A stretch of 60,591 nt of DNA from Balneolaceae bacterium UBA1514 (GTDB lineage Bacteria > Bacteroidota > Rhodothermia > Balneolales > Balneolaceae). Below, piece after piece: positions 36,721-45,171 of this stretch (within the stretch, counting starts at the first letter, position 1; each line of letters begins with the position of its first letter). The position numbers were made by a program, and so were the translations under genes. The notes under the pieces are model-generated. The model did not search any database. It was given only the letters and a program-made list of their open reading frames with translations, and was not told where the DNA came from. The DNA lies in the NCBI GenBank assembly GCA_002323515.1, contig DCQQ01000031.1, positions 1 to 60,591 on the forward strand, written 5' to 3'.

Positions 36721-39654
36721 CTATCTGTTTAAAAGGTTTTCAAAATTTAGCTGTATATAGTAAATGGCTCCAACATTTGGATTTGCAAATGAAGTTGTAT
36801 ATCGCTCATTCAAGATGTTAGAACCTCCCACTTTTACACTAGCATTAAGTGCGGGTAGTGCGTAAGAAACTTGGGCATCAAGAGTTTGGAAATCTGGAAT
36901 TATACCAGAACCAATGGATGACTGCCATAAGTAGGCATCCTGCCATCTATATGTCATATTAAACCCTATTTTATCGGTCAATTTTCTGTTACTTAGAGAG
37001 AAGTTGTATCTCCACTCGGGCGTATTGAAGGCTACATTATACGTACGTTGTGTTAAGTCATCTAAATCCTCAATTTTATTGTAAGTAGCATTACCTGACA
37101 CTTTAAAATTACCAAATAGCATAAGGTCCGCACTTAACCCAAATCCATAGGTATTAACATCGTCGTCCATATTGGTATCATAACCATATCTCTGTAGACC
37201 AATACCTTGGCCACCACCCGTAACAAAGACTTGTTGCAGGTCAGAGCTATGTGCAATACCTTCTGAGGTAGTATATCCGGTAGGAATTGCACCGGCTCCG
37301 GTTAAACCGCCAGCTATTGAATAGGCCTGTGTTACATCAATTTCAGCGCCAAAGTCTTGATACGTACTGTTGTAATAATAGAGATCTAAAAACAGTTTAC
37401 CATCAAATAGAACACTTTTATAGCCTACTTCAAAAGTAGTAACTTTTTCTGTCTTGTATTCTTTATAGGCATCAGTAGCAACAATTAAATCACTCACATT
37501 TCCACTAGCTTGTGCAGCCTGTACACTCTCGGTAGTATACACCGTATTTTTGTCTAAATTATATCTGTCAGCAATTAATTCATTTCGCCCAAGAAGTCGT
37601 CGGGTGACAACATCTAAATCAATATATTGATCTTGTGTAGTAGGCATTCTAAACCCCTTCTGATAAGATGCTCGAAGATTTTGATTATTGGCAAACTCCC
37701 AAACAGCAGATGCTCTTGGTGATATTTGACCCTCAAAATTTTCATTTTTATCATATCTCATAGAGGTTTGTATTTTTAAACTCTCTATAAGGTCTCTTGA
37801 AAGTTGTACATAACCTCCGTACTCATTGAAGGAAACCTCGTCACCATTTTCATCTAGTGCAAAAAGTGTTCCTTCAGAGTTTAGTGCAAACGTTCTAAAG
37901 TTAGCTCCAACCAAAACATTTGCAAATTTTATAGCTTCTCCAAAGTTGTAACTACCCTCATAATGGTATAATGCAGATTTATCTAGGAATTTAGCTCCTC
38001 CCTCAGATATTGCTTTACTTCTAAATTCATCCATACTGGCTTTGAATTCTTCACTATCAGCACTAGGTTGAGCAAACTCAGCAACTTGTCTTGCAGCATC
38101 ATGAAGAGCATTATAGTTTGTAGCATTAATCGTAATTCCTGTAGGGTTGGCACCCGTTATATTACCACCTGTTAGAAAATCTATATATCCTCCAAAGTAA
38201 GCCGGTAAGTAATGTCGTTGATTAATAAGCGAAGCTACCGTATTAGCAGCGTATGAGTTTCCGGAGTTTTCTTGCGTTGTATAAGCACGCAATGAAAAAT
38301 TTGACCCACGTAGTTCTAGTTTACCAGTCCATATGCTTAAATCATCTAAAATAAATCGGTCATTAGCGGTATATACTGTATTTCCTAAACCGGCATTGAA
38401 CTGAGCAATCGCTTCAATTTTATCGCTTAGTCTATAATGAAGAGCTGTACCTATCTTGATATTTTCAGCTGTATTATCAACGAATTCATTCTCTCTATAT
38501 CCAGTAGGTGTAAAAGCACCATTTATGCCATTTGGTAACAAACTTCTTATGGCTATAAGTTGACCGGCTAATGCAGGATCAGTGGCTGGACTATTTATTT
38601 GAAGATCAGCTATAGTACCTATATCAATCATAAAGTCACCATAGGTATTAACCCCGTCATAAACTCTATTAACGTCCCTCATTCTTTCAGAATTATTTGG
38701 TATACCCTCTACGGTGGCACCACTTTGGTCTCTATAATCAACCCCGACAAAATCTTGAGCATTAAGCCATGATGCACTTACTTTAAATGCAATTTTATTA
38801 TTGATAGCTTGAGCGTATCTAAAACCAGTATCTTGATATAAAGATGCTTCATGGTCTATACCATCCTGATGAGTTGTTCCAACTTTGGTACGTATATCTA
38901 ATCCTTGGTAATCAAATGGGCTTTTAGAATTAAGTAACAGAATGCCATTCATTGCATTAGGGCCATATAGTGCTGATGCTGCACCTGGAATAAGTTCAAC
39001 ACTCTCTACATCTAATTCTGAAGCACCTAATATATTACCTATTGGGAAATTTAAACCAGGTGCTTGCCCATCAACGCCGTCAAGTAACTGCACAAATCTA
39101 GTATTCCCATTTGAACCAAACCCTCTGGCATTTACAGAATTGAAAGTGATACTTTGTGTACTAAAATCAACACCGTTGACATTACGAATAGCATCATAAA
39201 AGGAAGTTGCAGCAGTATTTTTGATATCTAGAATATCGAGCTTCTCAATGGATACTGGCGATTTCAGAATCGATTCCTCTACTCTAGATGCAGATACAAC
39301 TACATCCATTCCAAATATTGTTTGCTCTTCTAGCACAACTCGAATGTTACTTACATCATTATCCTCTATCAGTAACTCTTGCATTTGGAAACCCACAATA
39401 GAAAACTGCAGGGTTATTGGAGGATTTATTTGAACGGTAAGACTAAATTCACCATTCGCATTTGTTGGGGTCCCTACAACGGTTCCTTTAACGACTACGT
39501 TAACCCCTGGCAATGGGTCACCGTCTACGTCTAATACCTGCCCAGATACGGTGGTATTGATTTCGAGATTAGTAGTATTGGCGTGAAGAATTGCCGTACT
39601 GTATGCCAAAAAGACAACCGTTAACAGCATCATCTGCCGAAGCATTTTACTCAT
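36721..39654 (-). CDS. TonB-dependent outer-membrane receptor with carboxypeptidase-like N-domain
   Basis: 977 residues. A signal peptide ends near LHA|N. A carboxypeptidase-regulatory-like domain (TVSGQVLDVDGDPLPGVNVVVKG) precedes the plug (VVVSASRVEESILKSPVSIEKL, NARGFGSNGNTRFVQLLDGVDG, VELIPGAASALYGPNAMNG). A beta-barrel with VWEFANNQNLRASYQKGFRMPTTQD-type strands ends in FENLLNR. It has no SusD partner; its operon mate is the SGNH lipoprotein. It is only distantly similar to the first receptor. The region upstream holds a near-consensus LacI/cre operator and a nested dyad. The ligand is unknown; an ester-bearing compound is a reasonable guess. Confidence 0.94.
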   Translation of the reverse strand: MSKMLRQMMLLTVVFLAYSTAILHANTTNLEINTTVSGQVLDVDGDPLPGVNVVVKGTVVGTPTNANGEFSLTVQINPPITLQFSIVGFQMQELLIEDNDVSNIRVVLEEQTIFGMDVVVSASRVEESILKSPVSIEKLDILDIKNTAATSFYDAIRNVNGVDFSTQSITFNSVNARGFGSNGNTRFVQLLDGVDGQAPGLNFPIGNILGASELDVESVELIPGAASALYGPNAMNGILLLNSKSPFDYQGLDIRTKVGTTHQDGIDHEASLYQDTGFRYAQAINNKIAFKVSASWLNAQDFVGVDYRDQSGATVEGIPNNSERMRDVNRVYDGVNTYGDFMIDIGTIADLQINSPATDPALAGQLIAIRSLLPNGINGAFTPTGYRENEFVDNTAENIKIGTALHYRLSDKIEAIAQFNAGLGNTVYTANDRFILDDLSIWTGKLELRGSNFSLRAYTTQENSGNSYAANTVASLINQRHYLPAYFGGYIDFLTGGNITGANPTGITINATNYNALHDAARQVAEFAQPSADSEEFKASMDEFRSKAISEGGAKFLDKSALYHYEGSYNFGEAIKFANVLVGANFRTFALNSEGTLFALDENGDEVSFNEYGGYVQLSRDLIESLKIQTSMRYDKNENFEGQISPRASAVWEFANNQNLRASYQKGFRMPTTQDQYIDLDVVTRRLLGRNELIADRYNLDKNTVYTTESVQAAQASGNVSDLIVATDAYKEYKTEKVTTFEVGYKSVLFDGKLFLDLYYYNSTYQDFGAEIDVTQAYSIAGGLTGAGAIPTGYTTSEGIAHSSDLQQVFVTGGGQGIGLQRYGYDTNMDDDVNTYGFGLSADLMLFGNFKVSGNATYNKIEDLDDLTQRTYNVAFNTPEWRYNFSLSNRKLTDKIGFNMTYRWQDAYLWQSSIGSGIIPDFQTLDAQVSYALPALNASVKVGGSNILNERYTTSFANPNVGAIYYIQLNFENLLNR

Positions 39655-39763
39655 AATGATTCCTAATTAATTATGATTGGTAGTTATATCTTCTTATTTA
39701 TGTGCTTGTGTAAGTATGAGAAGCAATCTATAGATATTATTTATGTTTTAATTTACACATAAA

Positions 39764-39777
39764 TGCAAGCGCTTCCA
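39764..39777. promoter_or_regulatory. LacI/CcpA-type operator-like palindrome upstream of second TonB receptor
   Basis: TGCAAGCGCTTCCA differs from the cre consensus TGWAARCGYTWNCW at one position and shares the AAGCGCTT core with the site at 7275-7288. It is 110 bp before the receptor's start and about 190 bp before the divergent SGNH gene. It abuts an ATTTATGT/ACATAAAT dyad. Confidence 0.45.
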
Positions 39778-39841
39778 AGTAAGCATCATATCTCAGTAAT
39801 AATAATAAATAGTTAACAAATACACTCATTTTTTATGCTGT

Positions 39842-39878
39842 TTATACGTTGCATCATTCGAATGAGTTTTCCGTATAA
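39842..39878. promoter_or_regulatory. Nested dyad (operator candidate)
   Basis: Outer arms TTATACG (39842-39848) and CGTATAA (39872-39878) flank a perfect 12-bp palindrome, TCATTCGAATGA (39854-39865). The two share almost the same centre (39860 and 39859.5). This symmetry suits a dimeric or tetrameric regulator, or a cruciform. Confidence 0.5.
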
Positions 39879-39968
39879 TCCTACATGCCATTACATTGCA
39901 CTTTATGTACCAGTCACTAATCTATATACAATTGAATATTACTAATGTCATTCAATTTATAATCCACT

Positions 39969-40700
39969 ATGCGTAATATATTCATTCTAAGTTTTATTCT
40001 TTACCTAAACATAAGCGCTTGCTACGGACCAGAACTCATTGAAAGTGACAATATGAAAAATACCAGAACAGTATATCCCAGTATTTCTTATTTAGCGTTA
40101 GGAGACTCTTACACCATAGGTGAGGCAATCGATTCTACCCGCCGTTGGCCCGTACAATTGACTGATTCCCTTCGCAAAGTCTACAATCTTCGGGTAGATG
40201 AACCCCAGATCGTAGCCACTACAGGTTGGACTACCAACGAATTACAGCACGGAATAGAACAAGCTGATTTAAAGGATAAATATGAACTGATATCTTTACT
40301 TATTGGGGTAAATAACCAATATCGTGGGTATGCATTGGAACAGTTCGAAAAAGAATATGAAGCACTAATTAAATGGGCGATTCAACATTCTGTATATGGA
40401 GCTTCAGGAATATTTGCCATATCCATACCCAACTATGGGGTCACTCCATTTGGACAAGCTCGTGGAGAGGATACAATTAGGGCCGACCTGTTAACCTATG
40501 ACGCAAAAGCTAAAGAAATCTGCCAACGTTTTGGTATTCCATTTTTTGATATAACCCCTATATCTGAAATTGCTAAAGAAAATCCCACTCTCATCGCTGA
40601 CGATAAATTGCATCCGAGTGGCATTCAGTATACAGAATGGGTTCGGTCATTCGCTAGTCAGGTAGCAGATCTCATTTCGGATTGGCCAGGAAATGACTAA
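39969..40700 (+). CDS. SGNH/GDSL hydrolase, probable lipoprotein
   Basis: 243 residues. A short hydrophobic start ends in a lipobox-like NISAC (Cys18). Block I is LALGDSYT with nucleophile Ser47. Block III is degenerate (LLIGVNNQYRG instead of GxND), and the Asp/His block is DDKLHPSG. Related proteins are annotated as lysophospholipase-like or acetyl-esterase SGNH hydrolases. It is divergent from the TonB receptor across the 314-bp regulatory gap and convergent with the tesA-like gene. It is not a close copy of either neighbouring SGNH enzyme. Confidence 0.88.
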   Translation: MRNIFILSFILYLNISACYGPELIESDNMKNTRTVYPSISYLALGDSYTIGEAIDSTRRWPVQLTDSLRKVYNLRVDEPQIVATTGWTTNELQHGIEQADLKDKYELISLLIGVNNQYRGYALEQFEKEYEALIKWAIQHSVYGASGIFAISIPNYGVTPFGQARGEDTIRADLLTYDAKAKEICQRFGIPFFDITPISEIAKENPTLIADDKLHPSGIQYTEWVRSFASQVADLISDWPGND

Positions 40701-40772
40701 AATCTATAAGGCTATTGCGATGTGATGGTGGGACCAGACTTTATCAGATCAAGTCTTTGTTGAATCAAAACA

Positions 40773-40790
40773 AATTAGATCAATCTAATT
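40773..40790 (-). terminator. AT-rich hairpin at the end of the tesA-like gene
   Basis: AATTAGAT and ATCTAATT (8-bp arms, 2-nt spacer) overlap the stop codon of the minus-strand gene. On that strand TTTGTTTT follows. The stem is AT-only apart from one pair per arm, so it is a weak terminator candidate. Confidence 0.3.
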
Positions 40791-41457
40791 CAGTGGGTTT
40801 ACTGTTGGTGAGTACATCAACCAGATATCCCCAAATATGTTGGGCTACCTTTCTGTGACCTTTCTCATTTGGATGTATTTGATCCGGTAAATTTAGTTCA
40901 GACACTCCCCCCACCCCCTCCAATATAAAAGGTATGAAAAGTACATCGTTCTCTTGAGCTAACTCTACATACATTTCTCGAAACTCGAGGGTGTAATCAG
41001 CACCTAAATTTGGCGGTACTTCCATACCCGCAAGTACTATTAATGACTGGGGATACTTAGCTTTTACCTTGTCGACGATTCCTTGAAGATTGGCCTTTGT
41101 TTGCTGTAGATTTAAACCCCGAAGTCCGTCATTACCCCCTAATTCTAACACAAAAATATCTACTCCTTGCTGTAAAACCCAGTCTACTCTGCGAAGCCCG
41201 CCAGCGGAGGTTTCACCACTCAGACCTGCATTTACAACGGTATAATTCAACCCTAACGAATCGATTTGCTGCTGTATTAACGCAGGGAAAGCTCTATCCG
41301 GATTAAGTCCGTATCCTGCGGTTATACTGTCACCAAAAAATAAGATCTTTTCTGGACTCTGTTGTGCTTGGATCCCTTGATAGTTCAGAAGGACAAACAA
41401 CAACCCAATCATCGAAATAACCCGTTTGTAAAAGGTATCGAAGAAGAAAGAAATCAT
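40780..41457 (-). CDS. TesA-like periplasmic arylesterase/thioesterase (SGNH)
   Basis: 225 residues from the ATG at 41457; this start puts a basic residue before a hydrophobic segment ending IQA|Q, a good signal peptide, whereas the longer frame from 41496 adds an unrelated 13-residue stretch. All SGNH blocks follow E. coli TesA closely: FFGDSITAGYG (Ser nucleophile), VVNAGLSGETSAGGLRR, LELGGNDGLRG and DQIHPNEKGH. TesA hydrolyses acyl-CoA thioesters, aryl esters and lysophospholipids in the periplasm. It is divergent from ybbA-ybbP, the same neighbourhood as in E. coli. Confidence 0.93.
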   Translation of the reverse strand: MISFFFDTFYKRVISMIGLLFVLLNYQGIQAQQSPEKILFFGDSITAGYGLNPDRAFPALIQQQIDSLGLNYTVVNAGLSGETSAGGLRRVDWVLQQGVDIFVLELGGNDGLRGLNLQQTKANLQGIVDKVKAKYPQSLIVLAGMEVPPNLGADYTLEFREMYVELAQENDVLFIPFILEGVGGVSELNLPDQIHPNEKGHRKVAQHIWGYLVDVLTNSKPTELD

Positions 41458-41600
41458 AAGAACTGTGTTTAACAAATTGTGGTTATAATCGTACAATTAG
41501 TCCAATAGCTATCAAGTTTGTTGGTTACACTCAAGTGATGCTACCCTTTTGAATATGTTGGAATAATGATGAATGAAAAAACTTGAATACGAGCCTTATT

Positions 41601-41613
41601 TATAGCTGCTATA
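41601..41613. promoter_or_regulatory. 13-bp palindrome upstream of ybbA
   Basis: TATAGCTGCTATA is a perfect dyad around a central T. ACTTGA occurs at 41581-41586 and again at 41613-41618, 32 bp apart (about three helical turns). It lies in the 241-bp gap between the divergent tesA-like and ybbA-like genes. Operator candidate only. Confidence 0.3.
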
Positions 41614-41698
41614 CTTGATTAACCATGTTTTCAAATTAGAAATTAAATCAGATCAAACTTTCATAAAATAACCAGATTTATCTTTAATTCATTCTCCT

Positions 41699-42472
41699 AT
41701 GCGCGAAGCAATTGCATTATCACAATCCCAAACGAACTCAAGTCAACCACCTATTTTACAGTTAGAACAAATTAACCGAAGTTTTAATAGTGGTAACAGT
41801 CAACTACATGTACTCAAGGAAATTGAGTTTGACATAACTAAGGGAACAAGCTGTGCTATTGTTGGACCTTCCGGAAGCGGAAAAACTACTTTATTGGGAC
41901 TTTGTGCGGGTCTGGATACCCCTGATTCAGGTAGGGTATTACTGGATGGAAGTATCTTGAGCGGTATGAATGAAGATCAGCGGGCAGATATCCGAAATAA
42001 AAAAGTAGGTTTTATTTTCCAAAACTTTCAGCTTTTGCCTACCCTAACAGCCCTTGAGAATGTAATGGTCCCCTTAGAATTACGTGGTGGTAGTAATAAT
42101 GAAATTGAGCACAGAGCGATTGAGTTACTAAGCAGTGTTGGCTTAAAGGATCGCCTAACTCACTATCCCTCTCAATTATCGGGTGGCGAGCAGCAGCGTG
42201 TTGCCATTGCTCGTGCTTTCATTAACGAACCAAGTGTGCTATTTGCAGATGAACCAACTGGAAATCTAGATGCTGAAACAGGTGACCAAGTCGAGGAGTT
42301 ACTCTTTAACCTAAATAAAGAAAAACAAACCACTTTAGTTATTGTTACTCATGACATGCTTCTTGCCCAGAAGTGCGAACAACAAATACGTTTGCATCGT
42401 GGAGAGATAGCCGAGCAGCGCTTTGGTAAGACGCTGACGCAAACCGGTAGCATCCCTTCAATACCTGTTTAG
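41699..42472 (+). CDS. ABC transporter ATP-binding protein (YbbA/LolD-type)
   Basis: 257 residues. Walker [10 protein letters not shown]-loop [17 protein letters not shown], signature LSGGEQQR, Walker [13 protein letters not shown] and the switch His in VTHD are all intact. The family (LolD/MacB/YbbA) powers MacB/FtsX-type permeases that act on periplasmic substrates rather than importing them. The permease gene begins 2 nt downstream. In E. coli YbbA, YbbP and TesA are neighbours, as here; the substrate is not established. Confidence 0.94.
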   Translation: MREAIALSQSQTNSSQPPILQLEQINRSFNSGNSQLHVLKEIEFDITKGTSCAIVGPSGSGKTTLLGLCAGLDTPDSGRVLLDGSILSGMNEDQRADIRNKKVGFIFQNFQLLPTLTALENVMVPLELRGGSNNEIEHRAIELLSSVGLKDRLTHYPSQLSGGEQQRVAIARAFINEPSVLFADEPTGNLDAETGDQVEELLFNLNKEKQTTLVIVTHDMLLAQKCEQQIRLHRGEIAEQRFGKTLTQTGSIPSIPV

Positions 42473-42474
42473 TC

Positions 42475-45009
42475 ATGAATAAACCCACTTCCAATACATT
42501 TTGGTTAATAAGAATGGCTTGGCGCGAATCTAGAACCCACCGAGTTAAACTTGCCCTGTTTCTGTCAGCTATTGTGATAGGCGTAGCCGCTCAGGTATCC
42601 ATAAGCTCCTTACGAGATAATCTAACTAAAAGTATTGACAATCAATCCAAAGAGTTGTTAGGCGCCGACTTAGAAGTGCGACATACTGCTCCTTTTGACA
42701 CGGTTTTGAATGAGTTTTTAGAACGCCGATTCGATGAGAGTGCTGACATGGTTCGTTTTGCATCTATGGTTTCAGCTGACTCTGGATTTACTCGGCTCTC
42801 TCAAATATTTGCTTCTTCCTTTACCTACCCATTTTATGGAAGCATTAAAACCCAGCCAATGAAAGCATTTGAGGAGTTCCAACGTGGTGAGGGTGCTATC
42901 ATCGATCAAAGTGTATTAGAACAATTTAATTTGAGCTTAGGTGACACCTTAACAATTGGCCTAAGTTCCTACCCTATACTTGGAGGTATGCTATCTATAC
43001 CGGGGCAGGCTCAAGCAGGTTCCTTTTTTGGGCCTAGAATATTTATTCCTATTAAAGGCTTAGAAGAGACTGGTCTTCTACAACGTGGGTCTAGAGTTGA
43101 ATATCTACGCTATTTCACATACCGTGATGATCAACAACCCGAACAAATCCGTGCAGAATTGGATTCGCTACGAAATCTGAGCACCTTCGGCTTCGATGAT
43201 GTTGAGGAGCGTCGTTCGGAAGTGAGTTCAGCCATTGAGCAATTGAGCGACTTTTTAAATATGATCGGCTTCATTGCATTATTGCTCGGTGGGCTAGGTA
43301 TAGGTAGCTCTATGTTTGTATATATCCGAGAAAAAATACCCCAGATTGCCATTCTCAAATGTGTAGGAGTCAAAGGTAAAGATGCAATACTTATTTTCTT
43401 ATTTCAATCCTTCGTCATGGGGGTCATTGGAGCCTTATTAGGGGCTTTTTTAGGGGTGGGAATCCAACAAATACTACCCTTTTTAATTACTGATTTTTTA
43501 CCGGTTGAGTTACAATTGTTTCTCTCTTGGCCATCGGTTTTAGTAGGCGTTGCTGTTGGAGTGTTGGTTACCCTTCTTTTTGCAGGTTTACCTCTAGTTG
43601 ATTTAACACAAATCTCCCCCCTCCAAACACTGCGCCAAAGCAGCATTGCTGCATCTAAAAGTCTTAGTCAAAAGCGTCTTGCAATAATGGGACTCATACT
43701 TTTAGGAGTTTGGGGATATGGTTTTTGGATGCTAGGTACCATTGAGGCAGCTTCATGGTTTAGTTTGGGAGTCGTAGTACTCTCGGGTGTATTGGTACTC
43801 ATATCCATGGGCTTGATGAAACTAACTCGTGCACTTATACGCCCACGTTGGCCTTATGCTATCCGGCAAGGTTTATCCAACCTGTACCGTCCTCAAAATC
43901 AAACAACGACTCTTCTTCTGAGTTTTGGTTTAGGAATCACACTTATAAGTTCACTTTACTTAACCCAGGACTTATTGTTAAGTGCGCTTAACTTTTCTAC
44001 ATCTGACGATATTCCAAATGTTGCATTTTATGACATTCAAGCAGACCAGAATGATGGAGTAAATGAGATAATTCGCGAATTAGACCATGAGACGCTTCAA
44101 AATGTCCCCATTGTAACCATGCGTTTAGAAGCATTGGGGAATGAATCCGTAACCCAGGTTTTAGCCGACACCTCACGAACCGCACGGAGGTGGGCTATTC
44201 AGAGAGAATATCGCTCAACCTATAGAGATTCTCTCATTGATACCGAAACCCTGAGTCAAGGCGAATTTATTGGGGAACACGAACTAAATTTGAATAATCT
44301 TGCCAATGATTATGTCCCAATAACCGTCAGTTCTGATCTCATGGATGATCTGTCGGCTAGTCTAGGAGATACCCTCCGGTGGAATGTGCAAGGAATTGTC
44401 ATTTCGAGTACCATTGTAGGTATTCGTGAAGTTAACTGGGAGGAACCTCAACCCAACTTCTTTGTGGTATTTCCAAATGGTGTACTAAACTATGCCCCTC
44501 AGTTTTTTGCCACAACTGTGCGTACATCATCCAGAGATGAGGCGCTTATCTTGCAGCAAGAAATTGTAAATCGATACCCGAATATCTCTGCTCTTGATAT
44601 TGGTTTACTTATCGAATCATTTAGAGATTTCCTGAATCAAATCACCTTTGTGATACAGTTTATTGGACTTTTTAGCATTCTCACTGGACTTATTGTATTG
44701 GCTGGTGCCGCCACAAGCTCACGATTTCAGAGGCTAAAAGAGGCACAACTATTGCGGGTATTGGGTGCTCAAAAACAAATTATTAAACGGATATTATTCA
44801 TCGAATTTTTTGCAGTCGGTGGTCTCTCTTCCCTCCTTGGAGTGGGGCTTTCACTTGGGGTAAGCTATTTGGTTGGATATTTTGTATTCGATTTAGTACT
44901 TCAACCTAGTTGGATCATATTATCCCTGGAGGTTCTTATTATCACTGGCTTAGTTACCTTGGTGGGTGCTACGAATTCAAGTATTTCAGTTGATCGAGAT
45001 AGAGCATAA
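42475..45009 (+). CDS. ABC transporter permease (YbbP-type, double FtsX domain)
   Basis: 844 residues with about ten membrane helices: one near the N-terminus, three at ~255-370, three in the middle (~400-490) and three at the C-terminus (~715-835). Large extracytoplasmic domains follow the first helix and lie at about 500-715. The two FtsX segments have IAILKCVGVKGKDAI and EAQLLRVLGAQKQII coupling helices. This single-chain double layout is that of E. coli YbbP, unlike LolC/E or MacB. It forms a transporter with the preceding ATPase. Convergent with the FadL-like gene, separated by a bidirectional terminator. Confidence 0.92.
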   Translation: MNKPTSNTFWLIRMAWRESRTHRVKLALFLSAIVIGVAAQVSISSLRDNLTKSIDNQSKELLGADLEVRHTAPFDTVLNEFLERRFDESADMVRFASMVSADSGFTRLSQIFASSFTYPFYGSIKTQPMKAFEEFQRGEGAIIDQSVLEQFNLSLGDTLTIGLSSYPILGGMLSIPGQAQAGSFFGPRIFIPIKGLEETGLLQRGSRVEYLRYFTYRDDQQPEQIRAELDSLRNLSTFGFDDVEERRSEVSSAIEQLSDFLNMIGFIALLLGGLGIGSSMFVYIREKIPQIAILKCVGVKGKDAILIFLFQSFVMGVIGALLGAFLGVGIQQILPFLITDFLPVELQLFLSWPSVLVGVAVGVLVTLLFAGLPLVDLTQISPLQTLRQSSIAASKSLSQKRLAIMGLILLGVWGYGFWMLGTIEAASWFSLGVVVLSGVLVLISMGLMKLTRALIRPRWPYAIRQGLSNLYRPQNQTTTLLLSFGLGITLISSLYLTQDLLLSALNFSTSDDIPNVAFYDIQADQNDGVNEIIRELDHETLQNVPIVTMRLEALGNESVTQVLADTSRTARRWAIQREYRSTYRDSLIDTETLSQGEFIGEHELNLNNLANDYVPITVSSDLMDDLSASLGDTLRWNVQGIVISSTIVGIREVNWEEPQPNFFVVFPNGVLNYAPQFFATTVRTSSRDEALILQQEIVNRYPNISALDIGLLIESFRDFLNQITFVIQFIGLFSILTGLIVLAGAATSSRFQRLKEAQLLRVLGAQKQIIKRILFIEFFAVGGLSSLLGVGLSLGVSYLVGYFVFDLVLQPSWIILSLEVLIITGLVTLVGATNSSISVDRDRA

Positions 45010-45105
45010 CCACTCTTTTTTAATAGTCTTAAAGCCTAGTTGGTCTTGACTTACTTGAACTACCACATTTGTGTAGCTTGAACATATAGGCTTTAACTGG
45101 AAGAC

Positions 45106-45136
45106 AAAAAAAAGGCTTCAGTCACGAAGCCTTTTT
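45106..45136. terminator. Bidirectional intrinsic terminator between ybbP and the FadL-like gene
   Basis: An 11-bp perfect stem, AAAAAGGCTTC (45109-45119) and GAAGCCTTTTT (45126-45136), closes a 6-nt AGTCAC loop. A-tract on the left and T-tract on the right allow termination in both directions, which suits the convergent genes. Confidence 0.9.
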
Positions 45137-45171
45137 ACACTAACTACGGAGATTAATTTAGGATAATGAGG

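Larger units (their letters stand above)
39655..39968. other. 314-bp regulatory gap between divergent TonB receptor and SGNH genes
   Basis: No gene is seen here. The gap holds three dyads: ATTTATGT/ACATAAAT (39739-39746 and 39757-39764), the cre-like box at 39764-39777, and a nested dyad at 39842-39878. It must contain promoters for both flanking genes; I could not place them with confidence. Confidence 0.6.
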
